From positions 1-18,051 of the forward strand of contig JAJZOT010000003.1 in NCBI GenBank assembly GCA_021847855.1: DNA of 18,051 nucleotides, given 5' to 3'. The notes beneath the pieces were generated by a model. That model saw only the letters and a list, made by a program, of their open reading frames with translations, ran no database searches and was not told the origin of the DNA. Numbering within the stretch: position 1 is the first letter of the stretch; every line of letters starts with the position of its first letter. This document shows, one piece after another, positions 6,424 to 13,238 of the stretch. The position numbers were made by a program, and so were the translations under genes. This stretch comes from Thermoplasmata archaeon (GTDB taxonomy: Archaea > Thermoplasmatota > Thermoplasmata > Thermoplasmatales > Thermoplasmataceae).

Positions 6424-7830
6424 CTATAAGATAAGATCCAACAAAGTAGACATCCTTTCTAGTTCCAAACTGAGAAGCATCTGAGTGAACACTGACTGAT
6501 TTGGATATAATTCCCAGTTAGCGGAATAGGTGTGAGTGAAAAAGCTGTAATCGTCATAAATTAAACTCATATCATGCCAACCCGCAATTAAACTTACAAG
6601 TTGCCCCAAACCAGTTGGAGACGGAATAGGAGAAATTCCTCTAGTCAACTTTTCCAGTTTCTCAGTAAAAGCTTCGGAGATGACTTCCTTTTCATCATCA
6701 GGAAGTTGGACCAACTCAAGTATTTCATCGAAATCTTGCTTTGCATGGGATTTGAAGTCGTTTCTGTCAAAATCCATTATTTGCCCCTTTAGCACATCTG
6801 GGACGTCATTTTCTTCAATAGATAACATAGTCAGCAAGATGGGCATGGTTACATTCCTCGCTATCAAATTAACAATTCTTGCCTTCTTGCCATTAGAGTA
6901 TTGTTCAGCAGGTACGAGTTTTTCTATAGCTTTTCTAAGATTCTTGAGTGAAAAAATGTACTTTTCCTCTATTCTGCCCATATTTTCCTGTCTTTTCAAA
7001 GTCTCGAACCATTGGCCTGAAAATGATAGGACGGTGGACATGTAATGGTCTCTCATCGTTGCCATTGAAGAACGGATCCACAGAAGGTCTTCCAGATAGG
7101 TAAAATACAAGTTCTCAAGAAAATGTCTCATTTCCCTATAGCAGGACGTTACAAATCCATATGAAACATGTATTGTTAGCAAATCCAGAAAACTTTGAAT
7201 GTGAGGAACAAGAAAGGATGTTACATATTCAAATTCATCATCTTTTGTTGGCCTTTCAAACGGTGCGAGTTTGGAACGTATCTTATTTATTGTACTGAAT
7301 GACTTTTGCCTGAAACTATACGAATCTCTTTTCACAGTATAATATACGGTGTTGCTAGAGAAATGTTTATAGGATACTCCTGAAATATTTGTCTGACAAA
7401 GTCTTAGATATTCATATTTTCTCCAAATTGGGATTTCCATCGCAGCAAACTGTGTGGTAAATCTAACATATTTTTCCCAATCCAACTCAAATAATAGTTT
7501 TATCCTTTTATCATTTCTTTTCTTCTCGGTCATTCTCAATCTCATAAAATTCAAGTCAGCTGGATCAATTTTTTCTACTGAAACGTCCTCAAACATAGTC
7601 TTTGCAAATTCGTTGTTGGCATTTTCCACAATTATCAAAAGCTCTTTTCTATATTTTTGCAGATCACATTTGCCAGAATTCATTGATTGCCTCTCTTGGT
7701 CAAAATTTGACAACTTCATCAGAAAAAAAGCGTATGGGAAATCCACATACCAAGGACTCTTATCAAATAAGACAAATTTCCCTAAAGAAACAATGTAGCC
7801 ATATATCGGCCATGTAGGATTAAGCTTCAT
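6424..7830 (-). CDS. 468-aa protein of unknown function, A+T-rich orphan gene
   Basis: I do not recognise this family. The product is soluble, with no signal peptide or clear membrane helix. It is rich in aromatic residues and Lys and looks mostly helical. The N-terminus (MKLNPTWPIYGYIVSLGKF) is hydrophobic but interrupted by Pro and Gly. The centre (~residues 200-300) is a long helical run with many Tyr, Trp and Phe. The C-terminal third has acidic helices, then a GLGQLVSLIAGWHDM segment. No Walker, nuclease or metal-binding motif is evident. Its composition is visibly richer in A+T than its neighbours, suggesting separate acquisition. A TATA-like TTTAAG at 7858-7863 sits ~30 nt before the ATG. 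It stands alone between two copies of the 25-bp palindrome and beside the recombinase, the position of mobile cargo. A defence or addiction role is conjecture from position only. Confidence 0.78.
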   Translation of the reverse strand: MKLNPTWPIYGYIVSLGKFVLFDKSPWYVDFPYAFFLMKLSNFDQERQSMNSGKCDLQKYRKELLIIVENANNEFAKTMFEDVSVEKIDPADLNFMRLRMTEKKRNDKRIKLLFELDWEKYVRFTTQFAAMEIPIWRKYEYLRLCQTNISGVSYKHFSSNTVYYTVKRDSYSFRQKSFSTINKIRSKLAPFERPTKDDEFEYVTSFLVPHIQSFLDLLTIHVSYGFVTSCYREMRHFLENLYFTYLEDLLWIRSSMATMRDHYMSTVLSFSGQWFETLKRQENMGRIEEKYIFSLKNLRKAIEKLVPAEQYSNGKKARIVNLIARNVTMPILLTMLSIEENDVPDVLKGQIMDFDRNDFKSHAKQDFDEILELVQLPDDEKEVISEAFTEKLEKLTRGISPIPSPTGLGQLVSLIAGWHDMSLIYDDYSFFTHTYSANWELYPNQSVFTQMLLSLELERMSTLLDLIL

Positions 7831-7910
7831 AATAATAAATATGTGAAAATGATAGCGCTTAAAGCCTTATCTAAAAAACGAATTATAGATAATGGTCTGA
7901 TTCTTATATT

Positions 7911-7923
7911 CCAACAGTGTTGG
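7911..7923. repeat. 13-bp perfect palindrome
   Basis: CCAACA and TGTTGG flank a single G. It lies 81-93 bp upstream of the start of the 468-aa gene, in the non-coding stretch before it, so it could be a dimeric regulator site. No second copy was seen. Confidence 0.4.
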
Positions 7924-7987
7924 CAAACCTCCTTGACCTACATTCACTTGTCTTGAGTATGAATTCAGAAAGGAGCACAATCATTCC

Positions 7988-8012
7988 GTGAAGTTTTACC
8001 CTAAAAGTTAAC
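7988..8012. repeat. 25-bp near-perfect inverted repeat, copy 2
   Basis: Left arm GTGAAGTTTTA and right arm TAAAAGTTAAC are separated by CCC. It matches copy 1 (6342-6366) at 22 of 25 positions in the same orientation. The match stops at the palindrome ends. It lies 158 bp upstream of the 468-aa start codon and 73 bp beyond the 3' end of the gene at 8085-8651. The two copies therefore bracket the 468-aa gene. Confidence 0.7.
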
Positions 8013-8084
8013 GTCTCACAACAGAACCCTTTATTGTCCTTTCCTCAATGTGAAAATTATGAGTTGTGAATAGTCGAACCTCAA

Positions 8085-8651
8085 CTATTTGCTGTTAGAG
8101 TTTATTTCCCATAACATGATATTTAACATGAACTTCTCGGAAAGTGATTCTCCGTGTGCTATGATGTCTGTGAATAATGTTCCTTTCACTGCAATCATTG
8201 ATGTGAAGTTTGTCGAGGATCCCCTGCTCAGGTTTCTTGGTTCATTGAAGTAGCTGTATACAGTGCCGTTTGTTATAGTGGAATTGGCAGGGAAATCTGA
8301 GCTGAATCCATTAAACAAGGAATCAGTGAGTTTTATGTATGTTGCGTTTGAAGAGCTGGCATTCTCAAATGTAAGGACATTAATACTCATCGATGTCTCA
8401 GTAATATTTGAATGGAAATTACTTTGTTTCCCTGTGATAAAGCCATCGTGGCCAGCGGTAATATTCATGATCTTGTTGACATTCGATGAAGAGGAAAGAC
8501 TCCAATTTGAATTCGTTAACGACGATAGCTGATCAGTTCCAATCATTACTGGGGGATCTGGGGATAACTTTTCAAGGACCACATATGAAGATGTTGCCAC
8601 TAATGCAACCGTTACCATGATTCCCACCAAGATCTTGATTTTTTTGTTCAT
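8085..8651 (-). CDS. Signal-anchored extracellular protein, sequon-rich, unknown function
   Basis: A 188-residue protein. Residues 5-27 (IKILVGIMVTVALVATSSYV) form a signal anchor or uncleaved signal peptide after a Lys-rich start (MNKK). The rest is Ser/Asn-rich and predicted mainly beta. It holds many N-x-S/T sequons (NIT, NAS, NAT, NST, NGT, NLS, NFT), as expected for a glycosylated surface protein of an acidophilic archaeon. There is one Trp near each end of the outer domain and no Cys. I do not recognise the family. A TATA box at 8669-8680 is ~24 nt upstream of the ATG. A GGTGA motif also lies 6 nt before the ATG, so leadered initiation is possible too. It follows the larger secreted protein on the same strand and may share a surface role with it. 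Confidence 0.75.
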   Translation of the reverse strand: MNKKIKILVGIMVTVALVATSSYVVLEKLSPDPPVMIGTDQLSSLTNSNWSLSSSSNVNKIMNITAGHDGFITGKQSNFHSNITETSMSINVLTFENASSSNATYIKLTDSLFNGFSSDFPANSTITNGTVYSYFNEPRNLSRGSSTNFTSMIAVKGTLFTDIIAHGESLSEKFMLNIMLWEINSNSK

Positions 8652-8668
8652 TTTCCTTCACCCTATTT

Positions 8669-8680
8669 GATATAAATAAC
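8669..8680 (-). promoter_or_regulatory. TATA box of the 188-aa secreted protein gene
   Basis: The minus strand reads GTTATTTATATC. It lies in the 43-bp gap after the larger secreted gene, so the 188-aa gene can be transcribed independently. Confidence 0.5.
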
Positions 8681-8694
8681 CAAAAATTAAAAGA

Positions 8695-10461
8695 TTACCC
8701 TCCTACAGTCTGTACATTAACTCCAATCATCAGAGAGCAGGGCAGACCATATGTATCCAAAGTATAGTAGTCATTTGACACTACGAAGTTCAAATTGACA
8801 TTGTATACTACGACCCCCAAGTAGTCAGGTATATATCCATTTGTAAAGTAGTCACTTACAGATTTTACACCCCATATCTTGGAAGAATGTGATGAAAGTA
8901 TTGAGCCATACTGTATTGAAGGATAATAAAAGTAACCTGCCCCGCATCCACAACCTGTGCTGATATAAACTGGAGAAGAGGAATCTTCCGGAGGAGAGTA
9001 AGAAGCAACATCAATCGGGGTAGTTGTGCCTCCAGAATTAGCGAAGTATGAAGGGGAGGGGATAATACCAAATGCAAAGGAGTTGGCTATGCCAACGATA
9101 TAGTCCGCAAGATTAACAAGGAAACTGTCGTTTGAGGTCGTCTGTTGGGCATATCTGACAGTTCCCAATCCAAAAACCTGGCCAGTTCCTTGATAGTTTG
9201 GCGAATAACCATATATATTCTGCGTAATGTTCCAAACTCCAGCAATGTCGTTTTTATTCCATTCTGTCGCGGTTCCAAAGTTCATATTGAAGCTGTTGGG
9301 CGATCCACTTGGTGCCGGTCCAAGGGTGCTAAAAGTTCCAGACCAACCTGGAACTGTTATTCCTAAGGTTGCAGATGCAACTTCCCCTCCACTGGCATTA
9401 TAGGCAACGAAATTTCTGGAGGCTGGAGCATAATAATAAACATCTACTGTCTTGGAAGGCCCATATGAAGTACCAGCGGAATTGGTAGCCATTATCCTCA
9501 TCGCTGTCACTTGATTCTCAGATAGCTGAGTGTAGCTAAATGTGTGCGAATAGGTTGTTGATGTGGTTTCGTACTCACTGTATGCACTATTCCAGGTTCC
9601 AAATTGGTAGAATTCAAAATTCACTGTAGCACTCCCTCCGGTGTTCACATAAGCTCCAATTGATGTCGACTGACCTGGGCCAACATACTGCTGACTAATG
9701 CTTTCGCTGGATACTGACGGAGAGGTTGGACCAGTGCTTCCCCCACCACCGCCACCACAACTAGGACAAGGTGTTGGCATTAAGGGTTCAATCACAGGAT
9801 CAATTGTGTAGGTTTCATTTCTTATCAATTGGATTGGGCCGAAGGGGAGACTCAAACTGTCCATACTGTTATTTCTTGCTACTGTGCCCATTTGCAACAA
9901 CGACGTTTCCCCAGCCCAGTTAACCTGAAGGTTTCCCATGGTTGCCGCCCAAGCTGATCCAGGTATGTTAGACATTTGATAATTTGAGAGTTCTACTGAT
10001 TTGCTTATTCCAAAACCCTTGAATGATATGAATTTGTTTTGATGGGAGGCCAAGGAAAAAATTGCCTCGAAACTCATGTTATTATGGGCTAGGTTTTTTA
10101 TGGCTATGCTTGCATCCAAAGAATGGCGGTGAAAAGTGAAAATTTCAGCAACCTTTACAAGGGAGTTTTCTTCAATGAACACTGCTGAGTTTTGAGCTCC
10201 ATTCTTTATTCGATTTACTGAACCTTTCTGGAAATGTAATATATGTATGACATTTGAATCGATACTTAGTATCCTCCACTGCACTTTTTCTGTCCTGTTA
10301 CCAAAACCAACAAAAATCTGCTTTCCATCAAAAACTACCTTCTCGTTTCCAACCTGGTATTGGTGAACATTGCTGTTCATAGGTGATGCAAGGCTTACCC
10401 CAGGCAAAAGCATCAGAACAGCAGCAAATACCGAGATAGCAATTGCAATCTTACTATTCAT
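8695..10461 (-). CDS. Large secreted multidomain protein
   Basis: 588 residues, probably exported to the cell surface or medium. I start it at the ATG at 10461 because this gives a clean signal peptide (MNSKIAIAISVFAAVLMLLP, cleavage probably after SLAS). A TATA-like AAATAAAAAATA also lies ~24 nt upstream. The frame continues back to 10614, but those residues look non-coding. Layout: a beta-rich N-terminal domain (~27-230); a CPSC motif followed by seven Gly as a linker (232-245); an Ig/fibronectin-like domain (~253-345, with ATNSAGTSYGPSKTVDVYYY-type strands); and a C-terminal domain rich in Gly, Ser, Tyr and Asn with a CGCG motif (504-507). There is no C-terminal membrane helix. I do not recognise the end domains. 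A thermopsin-like peptidase or adhesin is conceivable but not shown. Confidence 0.78.
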   Translation of the reverse strand: MNSKIAIAISVFAAVLMLLPGVSLASPMNSNVHQYQVGNEKVVFDGKQIFVGFGNRTEKVQWRILSIDSNVIHILHFQKGSVNRIKNGAQNSAVFIEENSLVKVAEIFTFHRHSLDASIAIKNLAHNNMSFEAIFSLASHQNKFISFKGFGISKSVELSNYQMSNIPGSAWAATMGNLQVNWAGETSLLQMGTVARNNSMDSLSLPFGPIQLIRNETYTIDPVIEPLMPTPCPSCGGGGGGSTGPTSPSVSSESISQQYVGPGQSTSIGAYVNTGGSATVNFEFYQFGTWNSAYSEYETTSTTYSHTFSYTQLSENQVTAMRIMATNSAGTSYGPSKTVDVYYYAPASRNFVAYNASGGEVASATLGITVPGWSGTFSTLGPAPSGSPNSFNMNFGTATEWNKNDIAGVWNITQNIYGYSPNYQGTGQVFGLGTVRYAQQTTSNDSFLVNLADYIVGIANSFAFGIIPSPSYFANSGGTTTPIDVASYSPPEDSSSPVYISTGCGCGAGYFYYPSIQYGSILSSHSSKIWGVKSVSDYFTNGYIPDYLGVVVYNVNLNFVVSNDYYTLDTYGLPCSLMIGVNVQTVGG

Positions 10462-10477
10462 GGTGTAAAATATAACG

Positions 10478-10489
10478 TATTTTTTATTT
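10478..10489 (-). promoter_or_regulatory. TATA-like element deciding the start of the large secreted gene
   Basis: AAATAAAAAATA on the minus strand is centred ~23 nt upstream of the ATG at 10461. The frame upstream of that ATG has no promoter at the matching distance that I can see, which supports the signal-peptide start. Confidence 0.4.
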
Positions 10490-11211
10490 GGACTTATTTT
10501 AGCCATTGGAACTAAATCAATGTAACACTTCTTGATGCAATTTATCTCAGAAATCGGATCGATTCCTGATCGATTTATGGAAACAATCAGATATCCTGAG
10601 TTGCAATGCCCCACATTTTTTTGTGTGTATAATCTAGATTTGCCTCCGTAATTATTTGCAGATAATAATGATTAGTGGAGAGTAAGACCATTCCCTTTGG
10701 AAAGCCCATTGTATTTAATATAACTAACAAAAATATTTCAGCGACGATTTTTATTGAATCTCATTGAAGAAGTTGTGTGTAGTCCTGTTTTTTAACTATC
10801 TTCTGGGAAATACACCTCAATAATCATGGCATATTATCATTCAATTTTCAAAATGAATATGGATTTTCTCTGCCTTTGTTGCAAACTTGCCAGCAATTTG
10901 AGATTTAAATCAGAGAAGTTTCTCGTGAATTCTCTCCCCATTATCTTATCTATATATTACATGAAAAGTTAGTCACCACCACCAAAACAGGACAAAATTG
11001 TTTGCAGATGTGGAATATCAAAGGAGAAAATACAATGTCCTCCTTGGTGTCCTATTTTGTCCTTGAGGACACTTTCACACGGTTACGTTTGAGGCATCGG
11101 ACATGCACCTTATTCTTCATGAATTATGGATTGAGAAACCAGAAGGACCATGGCCGATGCTCAGTTTCACATTCCAATACCACATTCATCCTTTAATTTC
11201 ACACCAACACT
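10490..11211. other. Gene-free stretch with inverted repeats
   Basis: About 720 bp with no supportable gene. A TTG-started frame at 11002-11196 (+) has no family features and no ribosome-binding site. A TATA-like CTATATATTAC lies near 10950-10960 on the plus strand, without an obvious downstream gene. Repeats seen: GAGAA/TTCTC at 10913-10924; AGGACAAAAT (10989-10998) inverted as ATTTTGTCCT (11054-11063); TGTCC/GGACA at 11058-11071; and three TGTCCT hexamers at 11036, 11048 and 11058. It could hold a small RNA or regulator sites. Confidence 0.45.
11058..11071. repeat. TGTCC/GGACA inverted repeat with flanking TGTCCT hexamers
   Basis: TGTCC and GGACA arms flank TTGA, preceded by TGTCCT at 11036 and 11048, about one helical turn apart. 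A similar element, TGTCC-5 nt-GGACA, occurs at 28-42, again after a tandem TGTTCCT. The shared surrounding text (TTGTCCTTG, then GGACAC) suggests the same site occurring twice. Confidence 0.4.
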
Positions 11212-11829
11212 TCATTTTGTCTCCTTTAATAACACGTAAATGTGGTCATCTGTTTCTTCTCCAGGTTTTACGATAGATTTAGAGGAACATATAGGGTAAT
11301 ATCTGAATGATAACATCATAACCAGGAACAGAATAAACCAGAATAGTTCGTCAAGCAAGAAATTAGAAATATTGATGTTAGTGATCCCGGGTGCTAATCC
11401 TGTGGACATTATACCAATTGAATAGTATGTAACGTACTGAAAAGGAAAACCCATCCGTTCTATTATGCCGCCAAAATTTGGTACGTCAAATATGATCAAG
11501 ATGCCAACCAATGATATCAGAAACGCAAGAATACCGCAACCGGCAAGAGCCTTTAGAAAAGAATTTCTCACAAGGTGGCTCTTAATCCAGTATATGCTTG
11601 AAACGACTAATAGCCAATATGCGGCTGAAAATAGGACTGGCGATAATTCAGAAAAATCGTACAACAGGTAATGAGAAAAATGCAAGTATGGCGGATACCC
11701 CAAGTAAAAACCAAAGAGAGGGAACACTAAGAAGTCGAAGGCAATCGAAATAGCAATCGAGGAGATTATAGAATAAATAATCAATTTGAGCTTGCTTTTC
11801 GAACTTCTATCCTCAATTGCTCCCGGCAT
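11212..11829 (-). CDS. Five-helix membrane protein, unknown function
   Basis: A 205-residue integral membrane protein that I cannot assign to a family. After a basic, polar N-terminus (MPGAIEDRSSKSKLK) there are hydrophobic segments at roughly residues 16-45, 65-82, 92-112, 128-147 and 158-176. A polar C-terminal tail with an acidic cluster (GEETDDH) follows. No charged residues of a transport or protease site stand out within the helices. It has its own promoter (TATA at 11850-11858, 26 nt from the ATG; leaderless). It lies just downstream of the ATPase gene that ends the large operon but appears separate from it. Whether it belongs to the same element is unclear. Confidence 0.72.
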   Translation of the reverse strand: MPGAIEDRSSKSKLKLIIYSIISSIAISIAFDFLVFPLFGFYLGYPPYLHFSHYLLYDFSELSPVLFSAAYWLLVVSSIYWIKSHLVRNSFLKALAGCGILAFLISLVGILIIFDVPNFGGIIERMGFPFQYVTYYSIGIMSTGLAPGITNINISNFLLDELFWFILFLVMMLSFRYYPICSSKSIVKPGEETDDHIYVLLKETK

Positions 11830-11849
11830 CGATTAATAATTTACTGATA

Positions 11850-11858
11850 GGTTATAAA
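11850..11858 (-). promoter_or_regulatory. TATA box of the five-helix membrane protein gene
   Basis: TTTTATAAC on the minus strand is centred ~25 nt upstream of the ATG at 11829. It separates this gene from the large operon upstream. Confidence 0.55.
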
Positions 11859-11928
11859 ACCCCTGAATCTCATTTTCTAACTTCATTACTGTTTCCCAGA
11901 ATGTTTTACTTCCCTTCTTTTGATACTC

Positions 11929-12867
11929 TTACACAGTTACGTTAGAATCATCAGAATCCGGGACTCTGTTCTTCTCAGTATCTACTTTCTGCTCACAATT
12001 AGGACAAGTTGTACGCTTTGAAGAGCCTGTGAATCTCCATATATAACTGCAATGATTGCATCTGACATCATATCCTGAAGACCGGGTCTCCTTTTCCAGA
12101 ATGTACACTCTGGTTTCACAATTTGGGCACCTGGCAACTCTCAGGAAACCTGTATAGTTCCAGGAATACCCACATTCACCACAAGTCAGTGGAATTCCAT
12201 CGCTTGAATCCCTGGATCTTCCTGTCAACTTTTCTTCAAATTCCCTGAACTTTGTTTCCATGTAGTCTTTCTTCTTGGATTCGTAAGCATCGATCAGAGG
12301 CTGCGAAGGCAGCTTAAACCTGGAAGTCTTGATTGTAATTTTATTGAATCCCCTCTGGATCTGTGGATACTTGAACCAGATCTTGTCATCATGGAACGGT
12401 GAAGGGAAAGGTAGCTTTGGCTTCATTATCCCTTGTACGTCTGTTGCTTCAAACATCACGTGAATTAAGTTTCTTGACTGCCTTTCAATGAAGTAAATCT
12501 TTGGTACTGTGATCAAAAGAATGATCTGCATATACCTGAATCCCTGTGTGAGCATTCCGAATATGACTGAAGACTGGTTTTTCCACAGTCTTGCATTGAC
12601 TCCAAGGCCTGCATCATCAAAAATAACAACTGAACCAGGTTTCAGTTTCCCTGAATTAACAAGTGTTATGAGTTCCTGGACTGTGAACACAATCCTTTCC
12701 ACTGAGAAATCTGGATCTATCTGTTCTGCTAATGAGATGGAAGAAAGAGATTTTCCGGATCCTGTATCTCCAACGAAAATACCAATGAGATTCCTGTTCT
12801 GCTTTATCCGTCTCTTAACCCAGGGAATTAGCCAGGTTGATTTCTCCCCATTTTCAAATGTTGGCAT
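11929..12867 (-). CDS. P-loop ATPase with two tandem zinc ribbons
   Basis: 312 residues. Walker A is GDTGSGKS (33-40) and Walker B is SVVIFDDAG (79-87). A conserved-looking segment with ITVPK follows near 119-123. The core recalls Zot/pI-like or FtsK/HerA/A32-like ATPases, which drive virion assembly or DNA packaging/transfer, but I cannot settle the family. The C-terminus carries two zinc ribbons of identical spacing, CX2C-X14-CX2C (Cys229/232/247/250 and 270/273/288/291), with a repeated W-N/R-Y/F-T-G motif inside. There is no membrane helix, unlike inovirus Zot proteins. An ATG at 12900 is possible. I prefer 12867: a GGTGA ribosome-binding site lies 6 nt before it and it follows the upstream stop by one base. 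It is the last gene of the leftward operon and probably the motor of the system. Confidence 0.82.
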   Translation of the reverse strand: MPTFENGEKSTWLIPWVKRRIKQNRNLIGIFVGDTGSGKSLSSISLAEQIDPDFSVERIVFTVQELITLVNSGKLKPGSVVIFDDAGLGVNARLWKNQSSVIFGMLTQGFRYMQIILLITVPKIYFIERQSRNLIHVMFEATDVQGIMKPKLPFPSPFHDDKIWFKYPQIQRGFNKITIKTSRFKLPSQPLIDAYESKKKDYMETKFREFEEKLTGRSRDSSDGIPLTCGECGYSWNYTGFLRVARCPNCETRVYILEKETRSSGYDVRCNHCSYIWRFTGSSKRTTCPNCEQKVDTEKNRVPDSDDSNVTV

Positions 12868-12878
12868 TTCAGTCACCG
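12868..12878 (-). promoter_or_regulatory. Ribosome-binding site deciding the ATPase start
   Basis: GGTGACTGAA precedes the ATG at 12867. GGTGA pairs with the archaeal 16S rRNA 3' end. The TGA six bases later is the stop of the upstream 121-aa gene. The alternative ATG at 12900 has no such site. Confidence 0.6.
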
Positions 12879-13234
12879 TAAGGTTCCGCCAATACCCCAT
12901 CGCTTGACGTGGAATTCACCGGTATCAGAAGGCCAAGCTCCTGCATTGCCTGTGATATAAGGCCAAGGAATTCCCCACAGATCTGATAAGATTCATTCAC
13001 ATAGTTTGGAGACTCTTCATCAATCTTTGATATCTTGTCATAGATCTTCCTGTATGAGTCCTCATAACCCTCTATTTCATCCGTAAATGGAGAAAGCATG
13101 TTCTCCAGCTGAACCAGGGACTTGAAATAGGAAAGGACGTTGGACCTGTTGTGTGGGCGGTTAACAGGAAGCTCTGCACAGCTCATATACATCGTGTAAA
13201 ATGCGTGAGCTCCGTCCCTTGATCCTTCGTCCAT
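12869..13234 (-). CDS. Small helical protein of the operon, unknown function
   Basis: A 121-residue soluble, acidic, mostly helical protein, not recognised. Two helical stretches are apparent: ~30-75 (YFKSLVQLENMLSPF, then DSYRKIYDKISKI) and ~80-105 (ESYQICGEFLGLISQAMQEL). A Ser/Gly-rich tail follows. A GGTGATC ribosome-binding site lies directly before the ATG and contains the stop codon of the ArdC-like gene upstream, so translation is probably coupled. Its stop is one base from the ATPase start. It may be a partner of the ATPase, but this is only inferred from position. Confidence 0.72.
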   Translation of the reverse strand: MDEGSRDGAHAFYTMYMSCAELPVNRPHNRSNVLSYFKSLVQLENMLSPFTDEIEGYEDSYRKIYDKISKIDEESPNYVNESYQICGEFLGLISQAMQELGLLIPVNSTSSDGVLAEPYGD

Positions 13235-13238
13235 CAGA

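Noticed and set aside
6342..8012. CRISPR array or insertion sequence ends
   Set aside because: There are only two repeat copies 1.6 kb apart, in direct orientation, with no transposase between them and no target-site duplication visible.
10462..10614. 51-residue N-terminal extension of the large secreted protein
   Set aside because: It would bury the signal peptide inside the protein. The promoter-like element and the signal peptide both fit the ATG at 10461.
10913..10924. GAGAA/TTCTC palindrome
   Set aside because: Short, single-copy and in A+T-rich sequence where such symmetry is expected by chance.
11002..11196. Plus-strand 64-aa open frame, with an internal ATG at 11035
   Set aside because: TTG start without a ribosome-binding site, no family-like features and atypical composition. 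It sits in a repeat-bearing non-coding stretch.
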